DNA of 60,868 nucleotides, taken from NCBI GenBank assembly GCA_947374535.1, contig CANCCJ010000009.1:1-60868 (forward strand), in the 5' to 3' direction. The first letter of the stretch is position 1, and every line of letters starts with the position of its first letter. The notes under the pieces are model-generated. The model was not told the origin of the DNA and ran no database searches. It was given only the letters and a program-made list of their open reading frames with translations. Below are positions 1 to 8,715 of this stretch, one piece after another. The position numbers and the translations under genes are program-made. The DNA comes from Comamonadaceae bacterium (lineage in GTDB: Bacteria > Pseudomonadota > Gammaproteobacteria > Burkholderiales > Burkholderiaceae).

Positions 1-1
1 T

Positions 2-406
2 TTTTTAGATGCCATGTACCCACACCTGCAAGCCTTGAAGCAGGGGCGTGAGTTTGTGCTGTGCGGTGATATCAACATTGCGCACCAAGAGGCCGACCTG
101 AAAAACTGGAAAGGCAACCAAAAAAACAGCGGCTTCTTGCCTGAAGAACGCGCATGGATGACCAAGCTGACCACCGAAGGCGGTATCGTTGACGTGTATC
201 GCCAACTGCAACCCGACACCACGGATGCTTGCTACACATGGTGGAGCAACCGAGGCCAGGCCTATGCCAACAACGTGGGTTGGCGCTTGGATTACCACTT
301 GGCCACGCCCGCAGTGGCGGCGAAGGCGCAAAGCGAGGCGATTTACAAAGACGAGAAGTTCAGCGACCACGCACCAATCACGATTGCGTACGAAGATTTA
401 ATTTAA
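2..406 (+). CDS. xthA: Exodeoxyribonuclease III, 3' part
   Basis: C-terminal part (about 134 residues) of exodeoxyribonuclease III, the Mg-dependent AP endonuclease and 3'-5' exonuclease of base excision repair. The frame is open from base 2, so the ATG at 14 is internal and the gene starts outside the window. Family signatures seen are the GDINIAH block with the active-site Asp/Asn, the GWRLDYHL block, and the terminal SDHAPI motif carrying the catalytic Asp-His pair. Its TAA shares bases with the stop codon of the convergent gene. Identification is firm; the N-terminal half cannot be judged. Confidence 0.93.
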   Translation, partial: FLDAMYPHLQALKQGREFVLCGDINIAHQEADLKNWKGNQKNSGFLPEERAWMTKLTTEGGIVDVYRQLQPDTTDACYTWWSNRGQAYANNVGWRLDYHLATPAVAAKAQSEAIYKDEKFSDHAPITIAYEDLI

Positions 407-1179
407 AACGGGTAGCTCACGATCGCTTTCACCGTCCATGTGTCGGTGGCAGCCGTCATGCCTTTACCGACGCCAAAGTTAAAGTCAAACGGCTCGCCCT
501 CGTAATCCAACACCACAAAGGTCGACTTTTCTTGCATAGCACTTGGCAAGACATTGTTGAGACGCCCTTTGCCGTTGTAATACTCCACGCCCAGCGCAAC
601 AGAATCAGACACTTTGCGCGCCACTTTGGTGGCCAGCGTGAAGTCGGGTGACCCATGTGTGTAGCCCGTTGAAATGTCCCAACCAAAAATCGGGTTGGTG
701 GCAATCAACCAATCCTTGTTCTTCCAACCGACGATGGTTCTGACCTCCGTGCTTCGGGTGGACTCAGAGAATTGCTGCTTCACCTGCCCCAACTCTAGGT
801 TGACACCACTGAACCAACCGCTGTTTTCGGCCGGCTGAATAGGCAACCATTTGATACGCAGTTTTGCACCTGCTGCATAGTAGTCACCGTCGCCGCTGCG
901 CACGGTGGGAATGTAGAGCCCCACATCCACCGTTTTGGTCAAACCCATTGAAATTTCTGGCGTCACTCGCACGCCATGGTGATTGACGATTTCCCCTGGG
1001 TAACTGGGTGTCGTCACACCTTTGGGGGTTGTGTTGATGTGGATTTCCAAGCCCAATTCACCTGGCTGATTGATGTCGTCGGTGTAGACCTGAATCTCGT
1101 CCTGTAGCGAGGCATGCGCGCTCGCGACGCACCCTAGCAAGGTGATGCTTTGCCACAAAAAACAAATTGCCTTACGCAT
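403..1179 (-). CDS. Putative outer-membrane beta-barrel protein
   Basis: Product unknown, probably an outer-membrane or surface barrel. From the chosen ATG the protein (about 258 aa) opens with a Sec signal peptide (MRKAICFLW..., cleavage after AHA near residue 25). The mature part alternates polar and hydrophobic residues and ends in a C-terminal Phe (SYPF), as beta-barrel proteins do. The ORF extends 16 codons upstream to an ATG at 1227, but those residues are not signal-like; neither start has a good ribosome binding site. The last bases overlap the stop of the convergent exonuclease gene. No close family was recognised. Confidence 0.65.
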   Translation of the reverse strand: MRKAICFLWQSITLLGCVASAHASLQDEIQVYTDDINQPGELGLEIHINTTPKGVTTPSYPGEIVNHHGVRVTPEISMGLTKTVDVGLYIPTVRSGDGDYYAAGAKLRIKWLPIQPAENSGWFSGVNLELGQVKQQFSESTRSTEVRTIVGWKNKDWLIATNPIFGWDISTGYTHGSPDFTLATKVARKVSDSVALGVEYYNGKGRLNNVLPSAMQEKSTFVVLDYEGEPFDFNFGVGKGMTAATDTWTVKAIVSYPF

Positions 1180-1326
1180 GTCAAAACCCACTTGATTCAA
1201 CGAAACGGGTATTTTCTCCTCATTCATCTACCCAGCTTTGAGAGGGGACTTGTCAGTTGTCCATAGCGCCAAGTTTTCGAAACTCGTACGATGGATCGAA
1301 TAGTTTTGCTACCAACGACAACCCCA

Positions 1327-1848
1327 ATGAAAAAGCTGATCAATGCTGTGTGGTTTCAAATAGGCTGGTGGGCTTGCATTCTCAGTGCCCGTCAAGGTCT
1401 AGAAGTTGCTGCGTTTGTGTTTTGTGGCGCCTTGGTTTGCCTCCATCTTTTTTACACAGACAACACGAGGCAAGAAATTAAGCTGGCAATACTCGTCCTG
1501 TTGGTGGGCATCGTGATTGACACTGCGTTTCAATTTTTCTCTGTTGTTTCTTTTTACGGCTGGTCACTGGGTCCACTGAGTCCGTTTTGGCTCTGGGTTC
1601 TGTGGGTCATGTTCGCGCTGACATTGCGCTCGTCACTCGCCTTTCTCCACAACCGATTTGCGCTCTCTGCCTTGTTGGGATTGCTGTTTGGCCCACTCAC
1701 CTACATCTCAGGCGCCAAGCTCGGCGCGGCATCGTTGGACGCCTCGCATATCCACATCGCCATGATTGCGCTGACTTGGATGGTCGTTTTACCCGCCACA
1801 GTTTTTCTAGCGCAAACCATAGCGCCTACGCAAAAGGGTTCGCCTTGA
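1327..1848 (+). CDS. DUF2878 family membrane protein
   Basis: Integral membrane protein of about 173 aa with five to six hydrophobic segments. The opening (MKKLINAVWFQIGWW), the central DTAFQFF and PFWLWVLWVMFALTL segments, and LLGLLFGPLTYISGAKLGA match what I know of the DUF2878 family, whose function is unknown. An in-frame ATG 36 bases upstream exists, but the MKK start gives the typical family N-terminus. It is divergent from the barrel-protein gene, with about 150 bases between the two start codons. Confidence 0.72.
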   Translation: MKKLINAVWFQIGWWACILSARQGLEVAAFVFCGALVCLHLFYTDNTRQEIKLAILVLLVGIVIDTAFQFFSVVSFYGWSLGPLSPFWLWVLWVMFALTLRSSLAFLHNRFALSALLGLLFGPLTYISGAKLGAASLDASHIHIAMIALTWMVVLPATVFLAQTIAPTQKGSP

Positions 1849-1855
1849 TGAGCCG

Positions 1856-2017
1856 TCAGTTGCTTTGACTCGGTGGCATCAACACATCACGCACCTCGAC
1901 TGACTCCTTGGCTTTTGCTCGGCCAATGCGCCTGATGCACACGTCGCGCACATCAGTCACCATGCTGAGGGGATAAGTCAAGCCTTGCATTTCCATGTAT
2001 CGAACTTGCACGTGCAT
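1856..2017 (-). CDS. Possible 53-aa small ORF
   Basis: An open frame of 53 codons from ATG to TGA in the otherwise empty gap between the DUF2878 gene and ureG. The third codon position is enriched in G/C like the neighbouring genes, and the sequence (MHVQVRYMEMQGLTYPLS...) is charged and soluble-looking. There is an AAGG four bases before the ATG, too close to be a good ribosome binding site. It could be a remnant of a longer gene or a chance ORF. Nothing is recognised in it. Confidence 0.22.
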   Translation of the reverse strand: MHVQVRYMEMQGLTYPLSMVTDVRDVCIRRIGRAKAKESVEVRDVLMPPSQSN

Positions 2018-2130
2018 CGCCTTACGCCGCCATCATGAAGTCAACGAAATATTCCTTGATTGATTTTGACGTCCATTTGATGGGCTTCTGCCTTCATTAC
2101 AAGTTGTCATGTGGCTGTTGTCATGCCAAC

Positions 2131-2784
2131 TTAGACCAACATCCCCTTGGTCTCAATGAACTTCACCACCGCCTGCAAGCCATCCAATGTCCGCAAGTTG
2201 GTCATGACAAAAGGCTTCAAGCCATTCGCGTTGGTACGCATGCGGATGGTGTCTGCTTCCATCACCGACAAGTCGGCACCCACGTAAGGCGCCAGGTCGG
2301 TTTTGTTGATGATGAACAAATCGCTCTTGGTGATACCGGGGCCACCTTTGCGAGGAATTTTTTCGCCCGCCGCCACGTCAATCACGTAGATGGTGAGGTC
2401 GCTCAACTCGGGGCTGAAGGTGGCCGCCAAGTTGTCGCCGCCGCTCTCAATAAACACCACGTCGGCATCGGGAAAGTCGACCAACATGCGGTCGATGGCT
2501 TCGAGGTTGATGGAGGCATCTTCGCGAATAGCCGTGTGTGGGCAACCGCCAGTTTCCACCCCCATGATGCGTTCAGCCGGCAGCGCACCACTGACCGTCA
2601 GCAAGCGCTGGTCTTCTTTGGTGTAGATGTCGTTGGTGATGGCCACGAGGTCGTACTTCTCGCGCATCGCTTTGCACAGCATTTCGAGCAGGGTGGTTTT
2701 GCCCGAGCCCACAGGCCCGCCAATGCCCACACGCAGGGGCGGCAGTTTTTTGGTGCGGTGTGCGATGTTGTGCAGGTGCTTCAT
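2131..2784 (-). CDS. ureG: Urease accessory GTPase UreG
   Basis: SIMIBI-class GTPase that powers nickel delivery into apo-urease as part of the UreDFG complex, in the cytoplasm. The 217-aa length is normal. Seen in the sequence: the P-loop GPVGSGKT at residues 23-30, the invariant nickel-binding Cys-Pro-His at 81-83 within ETGGCPH, the ESGGDN block, and the NKTD guanine-specificity motif near residue 160. The start codon overlaps the ureF stop by four bases (ATGA), so the two are translationally coupled. It is the last gene of the leftward ure operon. Confidence 0.97.
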   Translation of the reverse strand: MKHLHNIAHRTKKLPPLRVGIGGPVGSGKTTLLEMLCKAMREKYDLVAITNDIYTKEDQRLLTVSGALPAERIMGVETGGCPHTAIREDASINLEAIDRMLVDFPDADVVFIESGGDNLAATFSPELSDLTIYVIDVAAGEKIPRKGGPGITKSDLFIINKTDLAPYVGADLSVMEADTIRMRTNANGLKPFVMTNLRTLDGLQAVVKFIETKGMLV

Positions 2785-3500
2785 GATCTAAACAGTCGAG
2801 AGTATTGAGTTTCGTGTTGGGCCGAGAGGATGGCCAGCATGGGGGAAAAAGCTTGACGTGTGTCGTCCGTCACTTGCAGTGCGTGACGGACGGCAGGGGC
2901 GATGTGTTGCGCGAGTTGGGTCAGGATGCGTTGGCCTGAGTTTTGCCCCAGCGGCACCGACTTGATGGCCGCTTGCACCATGTTTTCGGCCCAGCCAAAG
3001 GCATAGGCTTGCAAGCATTGCTCTAGCGAGGCACCGGTGCGCGACAAGGCGAAGGCAAACATCAGTGGATAGGTAGGCACCCAGCGGTTGCACAGGGCCA
3101 TCGTGTCAGCATCTATTGCCTCTTGATTGCGCAGCCACTCCAACATGGATCGACCCATTTGCTCGGTTTGCAAACGCAGCTCGGCGCTCTCACGGGTGGC
3201 GTGCACCCACTGGCTCAAAGCTTTCAGACGCGCGTGGTCAAGTGCTTGCCACGCGGTGATCATTTGTCCCAACACCGCCATATCACCACGCGACTGCGTG
3301 AGATGCAATTGGTCGATCAACCAAGTGGCCGCCGTGTGTTCGTCGTGCACCAAGCCGTGGTCAATCGCCGCTTCTAAACCTTCGGAGTACGAGAAGCCGC
3401 CAATCGGCAACGCAGGAGATGCAAGCCAAATGAGTTGCAGCAGTGCTGGCGTACTGGCTGTCGTCATGGCCGGCGTTGCGATGGCCGCCTCAGTGGTCAT
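2781..3500 (-). CDS. ureF: Urease accessory protein UreF
   Basis: All-helical UreF, which bridges UreD and UreG in the urease maturation complex. The diagnostic segment [20 protein letters not shown] lies close to the N-terminus, and the C-terminal part has the [14 protein letters not shown] block. The frame is open up to an ATG at 3635, but that would add 45 residues overlapping the histidine-rich end of ureE in another frame and has no ribosome binding site. I place the start at the ATG overlapping ureE by 11 bases; the ATG at 3467 is equally possible and gives a more usual short N-terminus. Confidence 0.9.
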   Translation of the reverse strand: MTTEAAIATPAMTTASTPALLQLIWLASPALPIGGFSYSEGLEAAIDHGLVHDEHTAATWLIDQLHLTQSRGDMAVLGQMITAWQALDHARLKALSQWVHATRESAELRLQTEQMGRSMLEWLRNQEAIDADTMALCNRWVPTYPLMFAFALSRTGASLEQCLQAYAFGWAENMVQAAIKSVPLGQNSGQRILTQLAQHIAPAVRHALQVTDDTRQAFSPMLAILSAQHETQYSRLFRS

Positions 3501-4050
3501 GCTTGCAGTTGGGGCCGTGGACATGGCCGTGTGCGTGAGGCGCGTGGGAATGGCTGTGTTCAGTGTGATCTGCGTCATGGCCATGCGAATGTCCATGGCT
3601 GCTGTAGGCGCCACCTTCTGGTTCAAACGCTTCATGCACGGTCACCACCGTCATGTGCATGGCGCGAAGCATGTCAGCCAACACATGGTCGGGCTCGATC
3701 TTCAAGTGGTCGGGCTTGAGTTCAATCGGCACATGGCGGTTGCCCAAGTGATAGGCCGCACGCGTCAAATCAAAGGCCGAGCCGTGTTGTGCACACGCGG
3801 TGATGCGCAGCACTTCTTGCGGTGCAGCCAGCACGCGCACCAGCGAGCCGTCTTCCAGCACCAGCACATCGCCACCGCGCACCAAGGTGCCGCGCGGCAA
3901 AAACACACCCAAGGCGCGCCCTGTGGAATCGGTCGCATCAAAGCGGCTTTTTTGACGCACGTCCCAATCCAGCTCCACCGTAGCAGCGCGTTTGACCAAA
4001 GCAGCGGCCAAGCCTTGACCGCCCGTAATTAATTTAGAACAAGTGAGCAT
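3490..4050 (-). CDS. ureE: Urease accessory nickel chaperone UreE
   Basis: Cytoplasmic nickel chaperone of 186 aa. An N-terminal peptide-binding domain (residues 1-75, with the [16 protein letters not shown] strand region) is followed by the metal-binding domain ([37 protein letters not shown]). From about residue 150 the protein ends in a histidine-rich tail, with about 14 His in the last 36 residues (repeated HGH and HSH), as in Klebsiella-type UreE that buffers several nickel ions. It lies between ureC and ureF in the same operon. Confidence 0.96.
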   Translation of the reverse strand: MLTCSKLITGGQGLAAALVKRAATVELDWDVRQKSRFDATDSTGRALGVFLPRGTLVRGGDVLVLEDGSLVRVLAAPQEVLRITACAQHGSAFDLTRAAYHLGNRHVPIELKPDHLKIEPDHVLADMLRAMHMTVVTVHEAFEPEGGAYSSHGHSHGHDADHTEHSHSHAPHAHGHVHGPNCKHDH

Positions 4051-4060
4051 CAGAACCTAG

Positions 4061-5827
4061 TTAGAACAAGAAGTAGCGTTGGGTCATGGGCAAACTCACC
4101 GCCGGTTCGCAAGTGAGTAAATGGCCATCGGCGCGCACCGCGTAGGTTTGTGCATCCACTTCCATGCGCGGTGCGTAGTCGTTGTGAATCATGTCACGTT
4201 TGCCGACACTGCGAACGTTCTTCACGGCACTCAGTGTTTTATGCAAACCGAACTTCTCCCCAATGCCCGCCGCCAAACCGGCTTGCGACACAAAGGTGAG
4301 CGAGCCTCGGTGCAACGCACCGCCATATGCACCAAACATGGGGCGGTAGTGCACAGGCTGCGGTGTGGGAATCGACGCATTGGGGTCGCCCATCGCCGCC
4401 ATGGCAATGAAGCCACCTTTCAAAATGATGCTGGGCTTGATGCCAAAGAAGGCAGGCTTCCACACCACGAGGTCGGCCCACTTGCCCACTTCCACACTGC
4501 CCACTTCATGGCTGATGCCATGTGCGATGGCGGGGTTGATGGTGTATTTGGCGATGTAGCGCTTGACGCGAAAGTTGTCGTGGCGATCGGTGTCACCGAC
4601 GCCGGCGTCGGCTCCTGAAGGTCGCAGCAAACCGCGCTGTGCTTTCATCTTGTGCGCGGTTTGCCAGGTGCGAATGATGACCTCGCCCACACGGCCCATG
4701 GCTTGGCTGTCGCTACTCATCATGCTGATGGCACCGAGGTCGTGCAAGATGTCTTCGGCCGCAATGGTCTCTCGGCGAATACGGCTTTCTGCAAATGCCA
4801 AATCTTCGGCAATCGCGGGGTCTAGGTGGTGGCACACCATCAACATGTCCACATGTTCGTCCAGCGTGTTCACCGTGTAAGGACGCGTGGGGTTGGTGGA
4901 GCTGGGCAACACATTCGCCTCACCCACCACTTTCAAAATATCAGGTGCATGGCCACCGCCCGCACCTTCGGTATGGAAGGTGTGGATGGTGCGGCCTTTG
5001 AAGGCAGCCACGGTGTCTTCCACAAAGCCCGACTCGTTGAGTGTGTCGGTGTGGATGGCCACTTGCGTGTCGGTGGCTTCGGCCACGTTCAAACAATTGT
5101 CAATCGCGGCGGGCGTGGTGCCCCAGTCTTCGTGCAGTTTCAGGCCTATCGCACCTGCGTTGATTTGCTCGTGCAGCGAATCAGGCAGAGCCGCATTGCC
5201 TTTGCCCAAGAAACCAAGGTTCATGGGGAAGGCGTCTGCCGCTTGCAGCATGCGCTCCATGTTCCAAGCGCCGGGTGTGCAAGTGGTGGCGAAGGTGCCC
5301 GTGGCAGGGCCCGTGCCGCCGCCGAGCATGGTGGTCACACCGCTGGTCAAGGCTTCTTCAATTTGCTGCGGCGCAATGAAGTGGATGTGCGTGTCCACGC
5401 CACCGGCGGTGACGATGTTGCCTTCGCAGCTGATGACTTCAGTGCCTGGGCCGATCACGATGTCCACACCCGGTTGTGTGTCGGGGTTACCCGCTTTGCC
5501 AATGGCCACGATGCGGCCACCTTTCAAACCAATGTCGGCTTTGACGATGCCCCAATGGTCGATGATGAGCGCATTGGTCATCACAGTGTCCACTGCGCCA
5601 CCAGCTTGCGGGCCGGTGCCTGCCCCGTCACGCGTGCGCTGCGATTGCGCCATGCCGTCGCGGATGGTTTTACCGCCGCCGAACTTCACTTCTTCACCGT
5701 AACCCCCCGCTTGCAAGGTGAAATCTTTTTCAACCTCAATGACCAAGTTGGTATCTGCCAAGCGCAGGCGGTCGCCCACGGTGGGGCCAAACATTTCTGC
5801 ATAGGCGCGTTTGCCGATGGTTGCCAT
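4061..5827 (-). CDS. ureC: Urease subunit alpha
   Basis: Catalytic subunit of urease (urea to ammonia and carbamate), an amidohydrolase with a di-nickel centre. The protein is 588 aa against the usual 565-570; the excess is mostly a short insertion, [14 protein letters not shown], at residues 64-77. Metal and active-site blocks are intact: [10 protein letters not shown] (His-X-His), GLKLHEDWG with the lysine that is carbamylated, [15 protein letters not shown], and MVCHHLD of the mobile flap. It ends in the expected YFLF. The ATG overlaps the last base of the ureB stop, indicating coupling. Confidence 0.98.
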   Translation of the reverse strand: MATIGKRAYAEMFGPTVGDRLRLADTNLVIEVEKDFTLQAGGYGEEVKFGGGKTIRDGMAQSQRTRDGAGTGPQAGGAVDTVMTNALIIDHWGIVKADIGLKGGRIVAIGKAGNPDTQPGVDIVIGPGTEVISCEGNIVTAGGVDTHIHFIAPQQIEEALTSGVTTMLGGGTGPATGTFATTCTPGAWNMERMLQAADAFPMNLGFLGKGNAALPDSLHEQINAGAIGLKLHEDWGTTPAAIDNCLNVAEATDTQVAIHTDTLNESGFVEDTVAAFKGRTIHTFHTEGAGGGHAPDILKVVGEANVLPSSTNPTRPYTVNTLDEHVDMLMVCHHLDPAIAEDLAFAESRIRRETIAAEDILHDLGAISMMSSDSQAMGRVGEVIIRTWQTAHKMKAQRGLLRPSGADAGVGDTDRHDNFRVKRYIAKYTINPAIAHGISHEVGSVEVGKWADLVVWKPAFFGIKPSIILKGGFIAMAAMGDPNASIPTPQPVHYRPMFGAYGGALHRGSLTFVSQAGLAAGIGEKFGLHKTLSAVKNVRSVGKRDMIHNDYAPRMEVDAQTYAVRADGHLLTCEPAVSLPMTQRYFLF

Positions 5828-6147
5828 TACGCGTGTCCTTTATCGACTGCACCATTGACCAAACCGCGAAAGCCAAACACTTGGCGATCGCCACTCAAAT
5901 CCACCAACTCGACCGTGCGTTGTTGGCCCGGCTCAAAGCGCACCGCAGTGCCTGAGGCGATGTTCAAACGCATTCCATGTGCGGCTTCGCGGTCAAAGCT
6001 CAAGCCCGCGTTGGTTTCTGCGAAGTGGTAATGCGAGCCCACTTGAATGGGGCGGTCACTGGCGTTTTGCACGACGAGCGTGTGTGTACGTCGGCCTGGG
6101 TTGAGGGTGTGCTCACCCTCGTCAATCAACAATTCACCGGGTGTCAT
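5827..6147 (-). CDS. ureB: Urease subunit beta
   Basis: Small structural subunit of urease, 106 aa, of normal length for bacteria with separate A, B and C chains. It starts MTPGELL and holds the conserved [13 protein letters not shown] segment (here IQVGSHYHF), [13 protein letters not shown] and RFEPGQ blocks. It is joined to ureC by a one-base stop/start overlap and separated from the UreJ gene by only ten bases. Confidence 0.97.
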   Translation of the reverse strand: MTPGELLIDEGEHTLNPGRRTHTLVVQNASDRPIQVGSHYHFAETNAGLSFDREAAHGMRLNIASGTAVRFEPGQQRTVELVDLSGDRQVFGFRGLVNGAVDKGHA

Positions 6148-6157
6148 GGCAGGGTCC

Positions 6158-6751
6158 TTAAGCGAAGTTGCTCAACAAGGCGGCGCCCACGACAGCAAAC
6201 GCTGTACCGCTCACACGTTGCAACCAAACGCGTTGCGCAAACGCACGCTGCCCAACGACAACACCCAACATGTGCAGCAATGCAGTAGACAGCAACATGG
6301 CCAACACAGGTGCGACGCTGGTGTCGCCTTGCAAAGCAATGCCATGCGCAGCGCCGTGACACAAACCAAACACACCCACCAACCACAGCGCGGCGCGAAC
6401 GGACAAGGCATGACGCGCAGCCACCAACACGCCCATCACCAACACCGAGGCGGCAATGATCGGTTCGGTCATTGCACTGTCAAACCCTTGCAAACCCAAG
6501 CCAATTCCAGCGGCCATCATGCCGACAAACACCATGGGCGCTAGCCAAACATGACGAACGGCCAAGGCACTCCAAATGCCAACGGCCACCATCGCAGCCA
6601 AATGATCTAGCCCTGTCAGAGGATGCAAAAAACCGCTGAAAAATGTCGCGTGCGTGTGTGTCGTTTCAAGGTCCACATGCGCGAATGCACTTGCGCTGAT
6701 GAGGCACAAACCCATCAAAAAAGAACGGCGAAGAGTCATGAAGGTCAACAT
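6158..6751 (-). CDS. ureJ: HupE/UreJ family nickel permease
   Basis: Polytopic membrane protein (about 197 aa) of the HupE/UreJ family, taken to be secondary nickel transporters. It has an N-terminal signal-like segment ending SASAFAH, then the family motif [12 protein letters not shown] with its conserved HPxxGxDH histidines, five to six further membrane segments, and a C-terminal LLGVVVGQ-type block ([11 protein letters not shown]). The ATG at 6751 has a GAAG eight bases upstream; an ATG at 6778 would overlap ureA. Its place between ureA and ureB supports a role in feeding nickel to urease. Confidence 0.9.
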   Translation of the reverse strand: MLTFMTLRRSFLMGLCLISASAFAHVDLETTHTHATFFSGFLHPLTGLDHLAAMVAVGIWSALAVRHVWLAPMVFVGMMAAGIGLGLQGFDSAMTEPIIAASVLVMGVLVAARHALSVRAALWLVGVFGLCHGAAHGIALQGDTSVAPVLAMLLSTALLHMLGVVVGQRAFAQRVWLQRVSGTAFAVVGAALLSNFA

Positions 6752-6770
6752 AGATGTGGCTTCTAAAAAT

Positions 6771-7073
6771 TCAAACAATGGGTTGATGCACGGTCACGAG
6801 CTTGGTGCCGTCGGGGAAGGTGGCTTCGACTTGGATATCGGGAATCATCTCGGCCACACCGTCCATCACGTCAGCACGGGTCAGCACGTTTCGACCTGCG
6901 CTCATGAGTTGCGCAACAGTCTTGCCATCGCGTGCGCCTTCCATCACGGCTGCGCTGATGAGGGCCACGGCCTCGGGATAGTTGAGCTTCAAGCCACGGG
7001 CTTGTCGGCGCTCAGCCAACAAGGCGGCAGTGAAGATTAAAAGCTTGTCTTTTTCGCGGGGTGTGAGTTCCAT
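6771..7073 (-). CDS. ureA: Urease subunit gamma
   Basis: Gamma subunit of urease, exactly 100 aa from the canonical start [12 protein letters not shown] and ending HQPIV. The conserved blocks [25 protein letters not shown] and [16 protein letters not shown] are intact. The open frame runs 25 codons further upstream, but those residues do not belong to the family. No ribosome binding site is visible before this ATG, and the predicted sigma-54 start of transcription lies only a few bases upstream. It is the first gene of the ureA-J-B-C-E-F-G operon. Confidence 0.97.
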   Translation of the reverse strand: MELTPREKDKLLIFTAALLAERRQARGLKLNYPEAVALISAAVMEGARDGKTVAQLMSAGRNVLTRADVMDGVAEMIPDIQVEATFPDGTKLVTVHQPIV

Positions 7074-7086
7074 AAGTGGTGAAGTA

Positions 7087-7102
7087 TGCAACTTGCGTGC
7101 CC
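7087..7102 (-). promoter_or_regulatory. Sigma-54 promoter for ureA operon
   Basis: Read on the minus strand, GGGCAC, five bases, then TTGCA matches the -24/-12 consensus TGGCAC-N5-TTGCW except for the first base. The invariant GG and GC are 12 bases apart, as sigma-54 requires. The -12 GC at 7089-7088 predicts transcription starting near 7076, almost at the ureA ATG (7073). This would make ureA nearly leaderless, which fits the missing ribosome binding site. Confidence 0.7.
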
Positions 7103-7139
7103 TCTTTCTCTGTACCTCGCATGTGGAAAGTTGAAGTAT

Positions 7140-7256
7140 TTGGTGCAAACAAGCCGCCTTGGTGCATGCAGCTGCACCAATGAGCGGCGTCTATCTTGGT
7201 GCATTTTTATCTTTTCGAACGGTAATGGTGCACCACAGATGCGCGTGAGTTGCACC
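7140..7256. promoter_or_regulatory. Array of GGTGCA half-sites (candidate NtrC enhancer region)
   Basis: The hexamer GGTGCA or its complement TGCACC occurs seven times in about 117 bases: at 7142, 7161, 7173, 7198, 7227, 7229 and 7251 (start positions). Most are extended to TTGGTGCA. Two sets are inverted: 7159-7166 with 7173-7180 (six-base spacer), and the perfect palindrome TGGTGCACCA at 7226-7235. The hexamer equals the NtrC half-site of enterobacterial enhancers, but the usual head-to-head TGCACC-N5-GGTGCA spacing is not present. An enhancer for the two flanking sigma-54 promoters is the likely role; the protein bound is inferred. Confidence 0.6.
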
Positions 7257-7295
7257 TTATAGGCATCGCCTTTCTCCTCTGGGAAGCCATGTTGT

Positions 7296-7310
7296 TGGCA
7301 CAGGGTTTGC
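7296..7310 (+). promoter_or_regulatory. Sigma-54 promoter for urt operon
   Basis: TGGCAC, five bases (AGGGT), TTGC is a full match to the -24/-12 core recognised by RpoN, with GG and GC 12 bases apart. Transcription would start near 7322, giving a leader of about 56 bases before the urtA ATG. This points to activation by an NtrC-type enhancer-binding protein under nitrogen limitation. Confidence 0.8.
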
Positions 7311-7377
7311 GATAGGCCTTATGAAGCGCACCGTTATCGCGAGTGCTGATCAACCCCTTTATTTTTGGAGTGACCCC

Positions 7378-8652
7378 ATGATGAATCGTCGAGGAAATCT
7401 TAAAGCCCTGGCCGCTGCAGCCGCACTGTCTGTGGGCTCATTTGTCATCGCGCCGCAAGCCATGGCGGCTGACACCATCAAAGTGGGCGTGCTGCACAGC
7501 TTGTCCGGCACCATGGCAATTTCTGAAACTGTGTTGAAAGACACCGTGCTCATGGCCATCGACGAGATCAACGCCAAGGGCGGCGTGTTGGGCAAGAAAC
7601 TTGAACCCGTGGTGGTTGACCCCGCCTCCAACTGGCCTTTGTTTGCTGAAAAAACAAAGCAGTTGCTCGGCCAAGACAAGGTCTCGGTCATCTTTGGTTG
7701 CTGGACCTCGGTGTCTCGCAAATCCGTGTTGCCCGTGGTGGAAGAAATGAACGGCTTGCTGTTTTACCCCGTTCAATACGAAGGTGAAGAGCTCAGCAAG
7801 AACGTGTTCTACACCGGTGCTGCACCTAACCAACAAGCCATCCCCGCTGTGGATTATTTGATGAGCAAAGACGGCGGCGCTGCCAAGCGTTGGGTCTTGT
7901 TGGGTACCGACTATGTGTACCCACGCACCACCAACAAAATCTTGCGCGCTTACCTAAAGAGCAAAGGCGTGGCCGACAAAGACATCGACGAAAAATACAC
8001 ACCGTTTGGTCACAGCGATTACCAAACCATCGTGGCTGACATCAAGAAGTTTTCAGCTGGCGGTAAAACCGCTGTGGTGTCCACCATCAACGGTGACTCC
8101 AACGTGCCCTTCTACAAAGAACTCGGCAACGCTGGCTTGAAGGCCAAAGACGTGCCCGTCGTCGCGTTCTCTGTGGGTGAAGAGGAATTGCGCGGTGTGG
8201 ACACCAAGCCATTGGTCGGTCACTTGGCCGCATGGAACTACTTCATGTCGATCAAGAACCCAGCCAACGACGAGTTCATCAAGAAGTGGTCGGCCTACGC
8301 CAAGTTGCACAACATCGCTGGCCACAAAGACAAGCCTTTGACCAACGACCCGATGGAAGCCACTTACATCGGCATCAACATGTGGAAGCAAGCCGTTGAA
8401 AAAGCCAAGACCACCGACGTGGATGCGGTGATCAAAGCGATGGCGGGCCAAACCTTCAAAGCCCCAAGCGGCATCACATCCATGATGGATGAAAAAAACC
8501 ACCACTTGCACAAGTCGGTGTTCATTGGCGAGATCAAGGCGGACGGCCAGTTCAACGTGGTTTGGAAAACACCAGGCCCAGTCAAGGCCAAGCCATGGAG
8601 CCCCTTCATCGAAGGCAACGCCTCTAAGCCTGATGAGCCTGTGAAGAAGTAA
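7378..8652 (+). CDS. urtA: Urea ABC transporter substrate-binding protein
   Basis: Periplasmic urea receptor of the Urt importer, of the branched-chain amino-acid/amide receptor type. The ATG at 7378 is chosen because GGAG lies seven bases upstream; the frame opens earlier at 7321, at the predicted transcription start. The 424-aa protein begins with a signal peptide (NRRGNLKALAAAAALSVGS..., cleavage near AMAA-DTIKVG). Family blocks are LHSLSGTMAISE, VFGCWTSVSRKSVLPVVE, LLFYPVQYEGEE, GDSNVPFYKELGNAGL and VDAVIKAMAGQ. A strong terminator follows it, so it can be made in excess over the permeases. Confidence 0.96.
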   Translation: MMNRRGNLKALAAAAALSVGSFVIAPQAMAADTIKVGVLHSLSGTMAISETVLKDTVLMAIDEINAKGGVLGKKLEPVVVDPASNWPLFAEKTKQLLGQDKVSVIFGCWTSVSRKSVLPVVEEMNGLLFYPVQYEGEELSKNVFYTGAAPNQQAIPAVDYLMSKDGGAAKRWVLLGTDYVYPRTTNKILRAYLKSKGVADKDIDEKYTPFGHSDYQTIVADIKKFSAGGKTAVVSTINGDSNVPFYKELGNAGLKAKDVPVVAFSVGEEELRGVDTKPLVGHLAAWNYFMSIKNPANDEFIKKWSAYAKLHNIAGHKDKPLTNDPMEATYIGINMWKQAVEKAKTTDVDAVIKAMAGQTFKAPSGITSMMDEKNHHLHKSVFIGEIKADGQFNVVWKTPGPVKAKPWSPFIEGNASKPDEPVKK

Positions 8653-8676
8653 ACCTTTCTCCGAGGGATGAACTTG

Positions 8677-8703
8677 GGGGAGGGCCATGCCCTCCCCTTT
8701 TTT
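8677..8703 (+). terminator. Hairpin terminator/attenuator between urtA and urtB
   Basis: A nine-base-pair perfect stem (GGGGAGGGC with GCCCTCCCC, loop CAT) is followed immediately by six T. This is a classical intrinsic terminator inside the urt operon. With the next gene only 13 bases on and no new promoter evident, partial read-through is expected, lowering permease and ATPase expression relative to the binding protein. Confidence 0.88.
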
Positions 8704-8715
8704 ATTGGAATTTGG

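Noticed and set aside
4826..6031. Long plus-strand ORF opposite ureC and ureB (also 2035-2808 opposite ureG and 54033-55355 opposite lplT)
   Set aside because: These are antisense shadows of highly conserved genes with skewed composition and no domain-like sequence.
7142..7256. Canonical NtrC dyads
   Set aside because: The half-sites have the right sequence but not the TGCACC-N5-GGTGCA spacing and orientation, so NtrC itself is only suggested.
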